Assembly (NCBI GenBank): GCA_963711705.1
Contig: CAVQFM010000008.1
Span: 62,001-126,000, forward strand
DNA length: 64,000 nt
Source of the DNA: RYN-230 sp963711705
GTDB taxonomy: Bacteria; Actinomycetota; Actinomycetes; Streptosporangiales; Streptosporangiaceae
Direction of reading: 5' to 3'
Shown: positions 7,211 through 15,643 of the stretch, one piece after another
Position numbering within the stretch: the stretch's first letter is position 1
Layout of the letters: the number at the start of each line of letters is the position of its first letter
The notes under the pieces: model-generated
The model's database searches: none
Seen by the model: the letters and a program-made list of their open reading frames with translations, nothing else
Told to the model about the DNA's origin: nothing
Program-made: the position numbers and the translations under genes

Positions 7211-8005
7211 TTACCGCCGGGCCCAGCCGTACGCCTCGAGCCAGCCGAAGGAGTCCTCGGCCCGGCCCGCCGTCGGCCGGTACTCCAGCCCGACGTAACC
7301 GGGGTAGCCCCGGCCGGCCAGGTGCTCAAGGAAGAACCGGTAGTTGATCTCGCCGGTACCGGGCTCGCCCCGGCCCGGCACGTCCGCGATCTGGATGTGG
7401 CTGATCAGCTCCCAGTAGGCGTCGAGCGTCGCGGTGAGGTCACCTTCCATCCGCTGCACGTGGTACGCGTCGTACTGCAGCCGGACGTTGCCCCGGCCGA
7501 CCTGGCCGATGAAGCTGGCCGCGGCGGCCGTCGTGGTCAGCAGGCACGGGCCGTTATCCGCCGAGTTCAGCGCCTCGATCATGATCTGCGCGCCCACGGC
7601 GGCCGCCTGGTCCGCGGCCCAGGCCACGTTGTCCCGCGCGCAGTGCCACTGGCGGTCCAGCGGGTAGCGCGGCAGGCGCAGGCCGAGCAGCAGGTTCAGC
7701 CGCTGGCAGCCGCAGTCCTGGGCGATGCGCAGCGCGGCCGGGACGTGCCCGCGCAGCCGCCCGGCGCGTCCCGGGTCGGCGGCCAGTCCCCGCTCCCCGG
7801 CCGCCATGTCCCCGGCGTCGAAGTTCAGCAGGGCCAGTTCCAGTCCCCAGCGAGCGGTCAGCCCGGGCAGCAGGCGGGCGCCGTCGTCGCCCGGCCACCA
7901 CAGCTCCACGGCGCCGAACCCGGCGTGCGCGGCCCGCGCGAAACGCTCCGGCAGCGGCAGGTCCGGCCACAGGATGGACAGGTTCGGCTCGAATCGCAGC
8001 GTCAC
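7211..8005 (-). CDS. hyi: Hydroxypyruvate isomerase (TIM-barrel, Hyi type)
   Basis: The 264-residue protein interconverts hydroxypyruvate and tartronate semialdehyde in glyoxylate metabolism. Family hallmarks are NFDAGDMAAGERGLAADP near residue 65, the metal-binding region EALNS, then YDAYHVQRMEGDL, and HIQIADVPGRGEPGTGEINY. The length matches the family. GTG 8005 is preceded by GGGAGG. The gene lies 63 bases downstream of the L-2-hydroxyglutarate oxidase gene in the same direction and may be cotranscribed with it. Glyoxylate carboligase and tartronate semialdehyde reductase, the usual partners, are not in this window. Confidence 0.85.
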   Translation of the reverse strand: MTLRFEPNLSILWPDLPLPERFARAAHAGFGAVELWWPGDDGARLLPGLTARWGLELALLNFDAGDMAAGERGLAADPGRAGRLRGHVPAALRIAQDCGCQRLNLLLGLRLPRYPLDRQWHCARDNVAWAADQAAAVGAQIMIEALNSADNGPCLLTTTAAAASFIGQVGRGNVRLQYDAYHVQRMEGDLTATLDAYWELISHIQIADVPGRGEPGTGEINYRFFLEHLAGRGYPGYVGLEYRPTAGRAEDSFGWLEAYGWARR

Positions 8006-8068
8006 GCGGGCCTCCCTGGTCGGGCCCTGGTCGGGCCTGGTCAGCGGGCCCTGGTGGGCGGGCCGCGG

Positions 8069-9283
8069 TCACGGGGCGAGGGACCGGGCCGCACGGTCGG
8101 CGATGTGCTGCCCGATGACCAGGGACGCGGTGGCCGCCGGGGACGGCGCGTTCAGCACGTGGATAATCCCGGCCGACTCCTCGATGAGGAAATCATCCAC
8201 CAGCGCGCCGGACCGGTTCAGGCACTGCGCGCGGATGCCGGACGGGCCGAACGTGACGTCACGGGACTGGATGCCCGGGATGTACCGGCGCATCTCGGCC
8301 AGGTAGGCGGGCTTGACCAGGTCGCGCCAGATCTCCTGGGCACCGGTGCCAGCGTAGGTCCGGGCCAGCCGGCGCAGCCCGGGGAAGCGCACGATATCCA
8401 GCAGGTCCCGGCCGTTCACCGCCAGCCGGCCATAGCCCTCCCGGGCGAACGACGGCACCGCGTTCGGCCCGGCGTGCAGTGACCCGTCGATACCCCGGGT
8501 GAAATGCACCCCGAGGAACGGGAACGCCGGGTCGGGCACCGGGTAGACCAGGCCGGTCACCAGGCCGGCCGCCTGCGGGCGGAACGTGTAGTAGTCGCCG
8601 CGGAACGGGACGATCTGGTACTGGTGATCGTGGTGGCCGGTCATCGCGGCCAGCCGGTCGGCCTGCAGCCCGGCGCAGGCGATCACGCCCCGGCTGTGCA
8701 GCGGCCCCGCGTCGGTCTGCACCTCCCACCCGCCGTTGGCCTGGGTGAGCGAGCGCACCCCGTGCCCGCAGCGCACGGTGCCACCCCGGCTGGCCACCAC
8801 GCTGGCGTAGCTGGCTGCGACCTTCCGGTAGTCGATCACGCCGCTTTCCGGGATGTGCAGCGCCCGGATGCCGCGCACCGACGGCTCGATCTCGCTGATC
8901 TCGGCCGCGCCGATCTCGCGCACGGCCAGGCCGTTGGCCCGGCCCCGCTCGGCCAGCCGGGCCAGCCGGGCCAGCTCACTCTCCCGGGTGGCCACCACCA
9001 GCTTCCCGGTGACCCGGTACGGGATGCCGTGCTCGGCCGCGAAGTCCATCAGGGCCAGCCGCCCGGCCGTGCAGAACCGCGCCTTGAGGCTGCCCGGCTG
9101 GTAGTACAGGCCGGCGTGGATCACGCCTGAGTTGTGGCCGCTCTGGTGGGTGCCGACCGCCGCTTCCTTCTCCAGCACGGCGACCCGCAGCCCGGGCTGC
9201 GACCCGAGCAGCGCCATCGCGGTGGACAGCCCGATGAGGCCGGCGCCGACGATGACCACATCCAGCGCCTGGTCGTCCGCCAC
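8069..9283 (-). CDS. lhgO: L-2-hydroxyglutarate oxidase (FAD-dependent, LhgO-like)
   Basis: The 404-residue flavoenzyme of the DAO family begins with the dinucleotide-binding motif VVIVGAGLIGLSTA (about residues 9-22). It continues with the LhgO-typical SGHNSGVIHAGLYY (the segment that holds FAD near the substrate) and FCTAGRLAL, and later PESGVIDYRKVA. These features separate LhgO from glycerol-3-phosphate and sarcosine oxidases. It should oxidise L-2-hydroxyglutarate to 2-oxoglutarate, passing electrons to oxygen or quinone. The start GTG 9283 has AAGGAG five bases upstream. The close downstream Hyi gene suggests a shared 2-hydroxy-acid/glyoxylate function. Confidence 0.85.
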   Translation of the reverse strand: MADDQALDVVIVGAGLIGLSTAMALLGSQPGLRVAVLEKEAAVGTHQSGHNSGVIHAGLYYQPGSLKARFCTAGRLALMDFAAEHGIPYRVTGKLVVATRESELARLARLAERGRANGLAVREIGAAEISEIEPSVRGIRALHIPESGVIDYRKVAASYASVVASRGGTVRCGHGVRSLTQANGGWEVQTDAGPLHSRGVIACAGLQADRLAAMTGHHDHQYQIVPFRGDYYTFRPQAAGLVTGLVYPVPDPAFPFLGVHFTRGIDGSLHAGPNAVPSFAREGYGRLAVNGRDLLDIVRFPGLRRLARTYAGTGAQEIWRDLVKPAYLAEMRRYIPGIQSRDVTFGPSGIRAQCLNRSGALVDDFLIEESAGIIHVLNAPSPAATASLVIGQHIADRAARSLAP

Positions 9284-9616
9284 GCGCGCTCCTTCCCCGC
9301 CGCCACCCGTACCGGTACCGGCCGATCAGGCCACCAAAATGCCACAGGCCCGGGGCTCATTGTCCACAACCCGGGTGGCACCGCCCGCCGCGGGTCAGCT
9401 CACCGCCCGCCTGCCCGGCCTTGACCGCCGCCGTCACGAAGTCTTCATGTTCGTTGGCTAGACCTGTCGTTTGGTTCAGCCCGCCCGGGAAAGCTGCTTG
9501 CCAAGCGCATATGCGCTGCTCAGACGCGGGCCCGGCCACCCGGCCCGCACCGTCGCAGCACGGCGAATGCTCCCCCCGGGCACGGACTTTCTTTGCTATA
9601 CGCGCTTAGGAGGGGA
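9284..9616. other. Divergent intergenic region with a 14-bp palindrome
   Basis: These 333 bases separate the LhgO gene from the NAGPA-UbiA operon and hold no supported gene. A perfect palindrome AGCGCATATGCGCT occupies 9504-9517, about 100 bases before the operon start, and is a candidate operator. An AGGAGG ribosome-binding site lies at 9608-9613 immediately before the operon. The sequence TTGCTATA just upstream is AT-rich for this genome and may be part of the promoter. Confidence 0.45.
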
Positions 9617-10903
9617 ATGCGGGTGCCACGACCGGCGTCGTCCCGGCGCGATCCTGGGCTCGGCCTGCCCGGCCCGGCCACTGGCCCGGACGGCGGCCCG
9701 GACGGGGCTGCCCGAAACGGCCGGGCCGGCCCGGGCGCCGGGCCGCCCCGCAGCGGCCCGGGCCGGCGCCGGAACCGGCGGCGGCTGCGCACCCGGCGCT
9801 GGTTCCAGATCGTCATGGCCCTGCTGCTGGTGTTCCTGGGATGGCTCGGCTGGTCGGTGGGGCATGCGCTGACCATGCCGGGCGGCGGCACGGTGTCCGA
9901 GCGGCTGGCCGAGTGGGCCCGGGACCACTACCTCGGGCCGCTGGTGACGTTCGGCGAGTGGGTCAGCTACCAGCCGCCGAAGGTCGGCGGGAAACCGTCC
10001 TTCGCGCTGACCGGGCCGAGCGCCGGGCCGCTGGCCCGGCCCCGGCCGCACGCGCAGGCCAGCACGCCGGATTACCCGGCGCCGAAGCCGCTGCGGCCGC
10101 TGGTCGCTCACCCGCTGCGCGGCGAGGGCCAGTGGCGGGTGCTCGGCACGGCCGACGGCCAGCCCGCGATCTACGGCACCTACCTGCGCGCGAGCAGCAT
10201 CTACACGTCGTACGTGGCGGGCATCGTGTCGATGAACCAGAACCTGGTGCGCTTCCAGCTGCACCCGGGTGCGGAAGACCCGGGGCCGGGCCACTGGAAG
10301 GCGCTGCCGTACATCGCGCCCGCCAAGCGCCGCGGGCTGCTGGCCACGTTCAACGGTGGTTTCAAGATCTCCACCTCGGGCGGCGGTTTCTACCTGAACG
10401 GCGCGACCAGCGGAACGCTGACCAGGGGCGTGGCGTCCGTCGTGTACTACCGCAACGGGCGTATCGCCATCGGGGTGTGGGGGCACTCGGTGCGGATGAG
10501 CCCGGACGTGGTGGCCGTCCGGCAGAACCTGCACCCGATCGTCAGCCACGGCCGGATCCCGGCGTCGGTGGACTACAACGTGGAGACCAGCTGGGGCGCG
10601 ACCCTGGGCGGCGGCTACTACGTGTGGCGGTCCGGGATCGGCATCACCAGCGACGGGCGGGTCATCTTCGTCTACGGCCCGTCGCTGAACGTCCGGGAAC
10701 TGGCCCAGCTGCTCCGGCACGCGGGCGTGGTCACCGGCATGGAACTGGACATCAACCCGGACTGGATGTCCTACATGTACTACCTGCCCCGGCAGCACCC
10801 GGCCAGCCCGACCCCGGTCAACCTGCTGCCGGACCAGGTGCAGCCGCCGAACCGCTATTACACCCCGGCCAGCCGCGACTTCACCGCGGTGTACGCCCGG
10901 TGA
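9617..10903 (+). CDS. Membrane-anchored phosphodiester glycosidase (NAGPA domain) protein
   Basis: The roughly 428-residue protein has a Pro/Gly/Arg-rich cytoplasmic tail (about 1-60), one membrane helix (WFQIVMALLLVFLGWLGW), a linker, and a C-terminal NAGPA-like domain. The domain contains ATFNGGFKISTSGGGF, a central YNVETSWGATLGGGYY, and GIGITSDGRVIFVYG followed by VVTGMELDIN. The family hydrolyses phosphodiester-linked sugars. Here the catalytic domain should face the outside of the cell. Its stop overlaps the start of the UbiA gene (GTGA), so both are probably translated together. ATG 9617 is chosen; GTG 9623 is also possible. A role in trimming or modifying a phospho-glycan of the envelope is inferred. 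Confidence 0.8.
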   Translation: MRVPRPASSRRDPGLGLPGPATGPDGGPDGAARNGRAGPGAGPPRSGPGRRRNRRRLRTRRWFQIVMALLLVFLGWLGWSVGHALTMPGGGTVSERLAEWARDHYLGPLVTFGEWVSYQPPKVGGKPSFALTGPSAGPLARPRPHAQASTPDYPAPKPLRPLVAHPLRGEGQWRVLGTADGQPAIYGTYLRASSIYTSYVAGIVSMNQNLVRFQLHPGAEDPGPGHWKALPYIAPAKRRGLLATFNGGFKISTSGGGFYLNGATSGTLTRGVASVVYYRNGRIAIGVWGHSVRMSPDVVAVRQNLHPIVSHGRIPASVDYNVETSWGATLGGGYYVWRSGIGITSDGRVIFVYGPSLNVRELAQLLRHAGVVTGMELDINPDWMSYMYYLPRQHPASPTPVNLLPDQVQPPNRYYTPASRDFTAVYAR

Positions 10904-11850
10904 CCACCCGCGCGCGGGCGGCCGGGGTGTCGCCAGCTGGCCCTGGCGCGCTCGCCCGGTTCCCGCTGGCGGTGCGCTGGCTGGCCGCGGCGGTGGAGAC
11001 CGCCCGGCCCCGGCAGTGGCCGAAGAACCTGCTGGTGTTCGCCGCGCCGCTGGCCGGCGCCTCGCTGGGCCGCGACGACGGCCTCGGCTACGCGCTGGCA
11101 GCGGCGGCCGTGTTCACCATGGCCGCGGCCGCGGTGTACTTCGTCAACGACGTGGCCGACGCCGAGCGGGACCGGCAGCACCCGGTCAAGCGGCGGCGCC
11201 CGGTCGCGTCCGGGCGGCTCCCCCGCCCGCATGCCCTGGGCCTGGCCGCGCTGGGTGTGCTGGCCGCCGAGGCGGTGTGCCTGTGGCTCGGCGAGTCCGT
11301 GCTGGCCGGGCTGGTCGCGGTGTACGTCGCCCTGTCCATCCTGTACACGCTGGTGCTCAAGCACCTGCCCGTGGTCGAGCTGGTCTTCGTGGCCGGGGGT
11401 TTCGTGCTCCGCGCGCTTGGTGGCGCGAGCGCCACCCGGGTGCCGCCGTCCGGCTGGTTCCTGGTGGTGTGCAGCCTGGGCGCGCTGCTGGTGGCGATCG
11501 CCAAGCGTTATACCGAGCTGGAAGTGCTCGGCCCGGCGGCCGCCACCCACCGCCCGGTGATGCGCTGGTACCGCGCGGGCTGGCTGCGGACCAGCCAGCG
11601 GGCCGCCTCGGCCGTCATGATCATCGCCTACCTGCTGTGGGCGCATGGCGAGCCCGGGACCTGGACCCGGGCCGCCCACCTGGCCAGCGCGCTGCCGCTG
11701 GCCCTGGCCCTGCTGCGGTTCGACTGGCTGACCCGGCACCAGCCCGCCCGGCCGGTCGAGGATCTGATCGCGCGGGACCGGCTGATGAACTGGTGCGAGC
11801 TAGGCTGGCTGCTGCTGTTCGCCGGCGGCCTGTCGGGATGGGGTGGATGA
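10900..11850 (+). CDS. ubiA: Decaprenyl-phosphate phosphoribosyltransferase (UbiA superfamily)
   Basis: The 316-residue polytopic prenyltransferase resembles mycobacterial Rv3806c, which transfers 5-phosphoribose from PRPP to decaprenyl phosphate, the first committed step to decaprenyl-phospho-arabinose. Visible motifs are RPRQWPKNLLVFAAPLAG at the N-terminus and the first Asp-rich motif NDVADAERDRQHPVKRRRPV, both hallmarks of the DPPR synthase branch. LVAIAKRYTELE and a second acidic region follow. Start GTG 10900 overlaps the NAGPA stop, and the stop overlaps the DprE2 start (ATGA), so the three genes are translationally coupled. It acts at the inner face of the membrane. Confidence 0.88.
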   Translation: MTTRARAAGVSPAGPGALARFPLAVRWLAAAVETARPRQWPKNLLVFAAPLAGASLGRDDGLGYALAAAAVFTMAAAAVYFVNDVADAERDRQHPVKRRRPVASGRLPRPHALGLAALGVLAAEAVCLWLGESVLAGLVAVYVALSILYTLVLKHLPVVELVFVAGGFVLRALGGASATRVPPSGWFLVVCSLGALLVAIAKRYTELEVLGPAAATHRPVMRWYRAGWLRTSQRAASAVMIIAYLLWAHGEPGTWTRAAHLASALPLALALLRFDWLTRHQPARPVEDLIARDRLMNWCELGWLLLFAGGLSGWGG

Positions 11851-12589
11851 TGCTGCGCAGGGTGCTGCTGCTCGGCGGCACCAGCGAAATCGGCCTGGGC
11901 ATCCTGGCCGCGCTGGGCCTGCCCCCCGGGACTGAGGTGCTGCTGGCGGGCCGGGATGAGCAGCGGATGCTGGCCGCGGGCAAGGAACTGGGCGGCCGGG
12001 TGCGGACGCTGCCGTTCGAGGCCACCGCGCTGGGCAGCCACCAGGCACTGATCGACGCGGCCTTCGCCGAAGGCCCGGTGGACCTGGTCATCTCCGCGGC
12101 AGGCGTGCTGACCCCGCAGCAGCAGCTGGACCATGACCCGCTGGCGGCTGGCCGCCTGGTGGAGACCAACTTCACCGGGCACGTCAGTACGCTGCTGGCC
12201 GCGGTGGCCCGGCTGCGCGCCCAGGGGCACGGCACCGTGGTCGTGCTGTCCTCGGTGGCCGCGATCCGGCCGCGCCGGGCCAACTTCGTGTACGGCGCGG
12301 CCAAGGCTGGCCTGGACGCGTTCGCCCGCGGGCTGGCCGACTCACTGCACGGCACCGGCGTGCACGTGCTCCTGGTCCGGCCCGGGTTCGTGACCGGGCG
12401 GATGACCGCCGGGATGCCCCCGGCGCCGCTGGCCACCACGCCCGCCGCGGTGGGCGCCGCGGTGGCCGCGGCCCTGCGCCGGCCGCCGGCCCGCGGGACC
12501 GCGTCGTGTGGGTGCCGTCCTCGCTGGCCCTGCTGGCCAGCGCGCTGCGGCTGATCCCCCGGCCGGCCTGGCGCCGGCTGCGCCGCTGA
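11847..12589 (+). CDS. dprE2: DprE2-like decaprenylphospho-2-keto-ribose reductase (SDR; frameshift near 3' end)
   Basis: This short-chain dehydrogenase closely follows the DprE2 pattern: nucleotide-binding LLLGGTSEIGLGIL, a catalytic serine in VLSSVAA, then RRANFVYGAAKAGLDAFA with the YxxxK pair, RPGFVTGRMT and a C-terminal IPRPAWRRL. DprE2 reduces the keto intermediate to decaprenyl-phospho-arabinose with NADH. One base is missing near 12490 (in GCGGGACCG); the family-like C-terminus RVVWVPSSLALLASALRL is read in the next frame to TGA 12587-12589. Corrected length is about 247 residues, as expected. The gene is coupled to ubiA upstream. The usual oxidase partner DprE1 is not in the window. 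Confidence 0.8.
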
Positions 12590-12604
12590 GCCGGGGGCGG
12601 CCCG

Positions 12605-13273
12605 GTGCGGGTACTGGTGGCCGAGGACGACCGTGGCCTGCGCGAGGCGCTCGGCCGGGGGCTGCGCGAGAACGGCTACACGGTCGACGCGGTGCCCGAC
12701 GGCCAGGCTGCCGTGACCTACCTGCGCAGTTACCGCTACGAGGTGGTGGTGCTGGACTGGCGGATGCCCGGGGTGAGCGGCCTGGAGGTGCTGCAGTGGA
12801 TGCGCCGCACCGCCCAGCCGACCGCGGTGCTGCTGCTGACCGCGCGGGACGCGCCCGCCGACCGGGTCGCCGGGCTGGACCAGGGGGCCGACGACTACCT
12901 GGTCAAGCCGTTCGATTTCGGTGAGCTGCTGGCCCGCATCCGGGCGCTGCAACGCCGGCCCCGGACGGCCCAGCCACCGCAGCTGGTGGTGGGCGACGTG
13001 GTGTTCGACCCGGCCACCCGCCAGGTGCGGGTCGGCCCGCAGCAGCCCGCGCTGACCACCACCGAGGTGGGCATCCTGGAGATGCTCATGCGCCGGTCGC
13101 CGGCGGTGGTGGACCGGCGGGCCATCGCGCTGAACGTGTGGGACAACGAGTCGGACGCGATGGGCTCCAACACGATCGACGTGCACATGGCCCGGCTGCG
13201 GGCCAAGCTGGCCAGCGGCCAGGTGCGCATCGAGACGGTTCGCGCCGTCGGGTACCGGATCGTGGGCCGGTGA
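12605..13273 (+). CDS. OmpR/PhoB-family response regulator
   Basis: The 222-residue regulator has a receiver domain (about 1-115) with acidic pair D8/D9, phospho-acceptor D51 in LDWRMP, T79 and K101 in LVKPFD. The C-terminal winged-helix domain contains LTTTEVGILEMLMRR, SNTIDVHMARLRAKL and VRAVGYRI. It should bind direct-repeat promoters when phosphorylated by the kinase encoded immediately downstream, whose start overlaps its stop (GTGA). It follows dprE2 after only 15 bases, so it is probably part of the same transcript, which makes regulation of the envelope genes by this pair plausible. Confidence 0.93.
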   Translation: MRVLVAEDDRGLREALGRGLRENGYTVDAVPDGQAAVTYLRSYRYEVVVLDWRMPGVSGLEVLQWMRRTAQPTAVLLLTARDAPADRVAGLDQGADDYLVKPFDFGELLARIRALQRRPRTAQPPQLVVGDVVFDPATRQVRVGPQQPALTTTEVGILEMLMRRSPAVVDRRAIALNVWDNESDAMGSNTIDVHMARLRAKLASGQVRIETVRAVGYRIVGR

Positions 13274-14610
13274 GCGCGCCGGGCCGGGCCAGAGCGCGGG
13301 TACGGCTGTCCCCGCAGTTCACGCACGCGGCGCGGGTCGCGCTCGCGGCCACCCTGCTCGTCGCGATAGTGGTCGTGGGCTGCGTGGCCATCCTGGACCG
13401 GGTAGTCAGCGGCCGGCTGACGAACGAGGTGGACTACCGCCTGACCGAGAGCCTGGCCGACGCGCGGGCGCAGCGGCTGACCGCGCGCGCCGGGGCACCC
13501 CAGCCGGGTGGCGACCAGAGCGAGGACGTGGACCACGACATGGACGAGGTCCCGGTCTACCTCTGGCAGGTCACACCGGGCCACCACCCGGTGCGGCTGA
13601 CCGCTGGCGCTCCCGCGCTGTCCCCGGGGCAGGTCCCGGCCCCCGGGCACCCGGCCACGGTGCGGCTGGGCACCAGCACCTTCCGGGTAGCCGGGCAGCG
13701 GGGAGCGGGCGGCTGGCTGGTCGCCGGGCAGAGCCTGGCCCAGCAGCGGCGCACCGAGGACATGCTGCTCGACGGCGCGGGGCTGGTCGCCCCGGTGCTG
13801 CTGCTGGCCATGTTCGCTGGCTCCCTGGTCATCGGGCTGCGCGCGCTCGCCCCGGTGGAGCAGGCCCGGCGCCGCCAGCTGGAGTTCACCGCGGACGCCT
13901 CGCACGAGCTGCGCACCCCGCTCAGCGTGATCGGCGCGGAGCTCGGCATCGCGCTGAGCAGCCCCCGGCCGGCCGGCGATTACCGGGCCACCCTGGTGCG
14001 CATCGAGGGCGAGAGCCACCGGTTGCGGCGCATCGTCGAGGACCTGCTGTGGCTGGCCCGGTTCGACTCCCAGCCACCACCGCCCGGGGCCGAGCCGGTC
14101 GACCTGTGCACGATCGCCGGGGAGTGCGCGGACCGGTTCCAGGCCATCGCGCACGCTCAGTCACCGGGCATCTCGGTGACCGCCGCCTGCCCCGCCACCG
14201 CGTGGATCAGCGCGCCGCCGGAGTGGATCGACCGGCTGGCCGGGGTGCTGACCGACAACGCCTGCCGCCATGCCGGGCCGGGCGGCAGCGTGCGGCTCAG
14301 CGTGACCAGCCGCGGCAACCGGGTCAGCCTGACCGTGGAGGACAGCGGCCCGGGTATCCCGCCCGCCGACCGGGCCCGGCTGTTCGACCGCTTTCACCGG
14401 GCCACCGGCCCGGGCGGCGGGGCCGGGCTGGGCCTGGCCATCGCGGACTCGATCGCCGGCTCCACCGGTGGTCACTGGCGGATCGGTGAGTCGGGCCTGG
14501 GCGGGGCGCTGTTCGAGGTCTCCTGGCGCCGCTCGGCCGCCCGCCCCGCAGCCGGGCCGGCCGCCCCGGGGCCGCCTGGCCAGGGGTGTCCCCCTAGGGT
14601 GGGGCCGTGA
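13270..14610 (+). CDS. Sensor histidine kinase
   Basis: The 446-residue membrane kinase has helix 1 (VALAATLLVAIVVVGCVAIL, about 20-40) and a periplasm-facing segment of about 130 residues with an acidic stretch DQSEDVDHDMDEVP. Helix 2 (GLVAPVLLLAMFAGSLVIGL) is followed after a short linker without a full HAMP domain by the H-box DASHELRTPLSV. The ATPase domain shows the N-box LTDNACRHA, G1 EDSGPGIP, F-box LFDRFHRA and G2 GAGLGLAIA. It should phosphorylate the upstream regulator. The His/Asp-rich sensor segment could bind metal or sense charge at the surface, but that is a guess. Confidence 0.92.
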   Translation: MSAPGRARARVRLSPQFTHAARVALAATLLVAIVVVGCVAILDRVVSGRLTNEVDYRLTESLADARAQRLTARAGAPQPGGDQSEDVDHDMDEVPVYLWQVTPGHHPVRLTAGAPALSPGQVPAPGHPATVRLGTSTFRVAGQRGAGGWLVAGQSLAQQRRTEDMLLDGAGLVAPVLLLAMFAGSLVIGLRALAPVEQARRRQLEFTADASHELRTPLSVIGAELGIALSSPRPAGDYRATLVRIEGESHRLRRIVEDLLWLARFDSQPPPPGAEPVDLCTIAGECADRFQAIAHAQSPGISVTAACPATAWISAPPEWIDRLAGVLTDNACRHAGPGGSVRLSVTSRGNRVSLTVEDSGPGIPPADRARLFDRFHRATGPGGGAGLGLAIADSIAGSTGGHWRIGESGLGGALFEVSWRRSAARPAAGPAAPGPPGQGCPPRVGP

Positions 14611-15596
14611 CTGGTATCCGTGTCCTGTTCCTGGGCGGCACCGGGGTCATCAGCTCGGCCTGCGCCCGGGCCGCGGTCGGGGCGGGCATCGAGCTGTCGG
14701 TGCTGAACCGCGGCCAGACCCGGCACCGCCCGCTGCCGGCCGGGGTGACCGTGCTGCACGGCGACGCCCACGACCCGGCGCGAGTGCGGGAGGTGCTGGC
14801 CGGCCGCACCTTCGACGCGGTGGTGAACTGGGTGGCGTTCACCCCGGGGCAGGTCCAGGCGGACATCGAGGTGCTGCGCGGCCGTACCGGGCAGTACGTG
14901 TTCATCAGCTCGGCCTCGGCGTACCAGACACCGCCGGCCCGGCTGCCGGTCACCGAGTCCACCCCGCTGCGCAACCCGGTCTGGCGGTACTCCCAGGACA
15001 AGATCGCCTGCGAGGATCTGCTGGTGCGGGCCTACCGGGAGGCAGGGTTCCCGGCCACGATCGTCCGGCCGTCACACACCTACGACAAGACCCTGGTCCC
15101 CTTCGACGGGGGCTGGACCGTGCTCGGCCGGATGCGCCAGGGCAAACCGGTCGTGGTGCACGGCGACGGCACATCGCTGTGGACGCTGACCCACCACACG
15201 GATTTCGCGGCGGGCTTCGTGCCCCTGCTCGGCCACGCCCGCACCCTCGGCGAGGCGTTCCACATCACCTCCGACGACGTGCTGACCTGGAACCAGATCG
15301 CCGAGGCGCTCGCCGCCGCGGCCGGCTGCACCCCGGACATCGTGCACGTGCCCTCGGACGAGATCGCCGCGGCCGACCCGGAGTGGGGGGCCGGCCTGCT
15401 CGGCGACAAGGCGCACTCGATGGTGTTCGACAACACCAAGCTGCGCCGTGTCGTGCCCGGGTACCGGGCGGTCATCCCGTTCGAGCAGGGGGCCCGGGAG
15501 ATCGTCGGCTGGTATGACGAGGATCCGTCCCGGCAGCAGGCCGATCCGCGGCTGGACGCCGTCATGGACAAGCTGGTGGCCGCCCGCCGCGGCTGA
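14607..15596 (+). CDS. NAD-dependent epimerase/dehydratase-like SDR protein
   Basis: The 329-residue extended short-chain dehydrogenase begins with the cofactor motif VLFLGGTGVISSACA. It then has SSASAYQTP, where the Tyr and Ser of the active site are expected, WRYSQDKIACED (the downstream Lys region), and substrate-domain sequence RPSHTYD. It resembles the nucleotide-sugar epimerase/CSP41-like actinobacterial group rather than a named enzyme. GTG 14607 overlaps the kinase stop. As the last gene of the operon with UbiA and DprE2 homologues it may supply or modify a sugar for the same envelope polymer; this is inference. Confidence 0.82.
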   Translation: MTGIRVLFLGGTGVISSACARAAVGAGIELSVLNRGQTRHRPLPAGVTVLHGDAHDPARVREVLAGRTFDAVVNWVAFTPGQVQADIEVLRGRTGQYVFISSASAYQTPPARLPVTESTPLRNPVWRYSQDKIACEDLLVRAYREAGFPATIVRPSHTYDKTLVPFDGGWTVLGRMRQGKPVVVHGDGTSLWTLTHHTDFAAGFVPLLGHARTLGEAFHITSDDVLTWNQIAEALAAAAGCTPDIVHVPSDEIAAADPEWGAGLLGDKAHSMVFDNTKLRRVVPGYRAVIPFEQGAREIVGWYDEDPSRQQADPRLDAVMDKLVAARRG

Positions 15597-15643
15597 AGCA
15601 GGCCGGCCGGGACCGGGACCGGGTCCGGGCTGGGCCGGACCGG

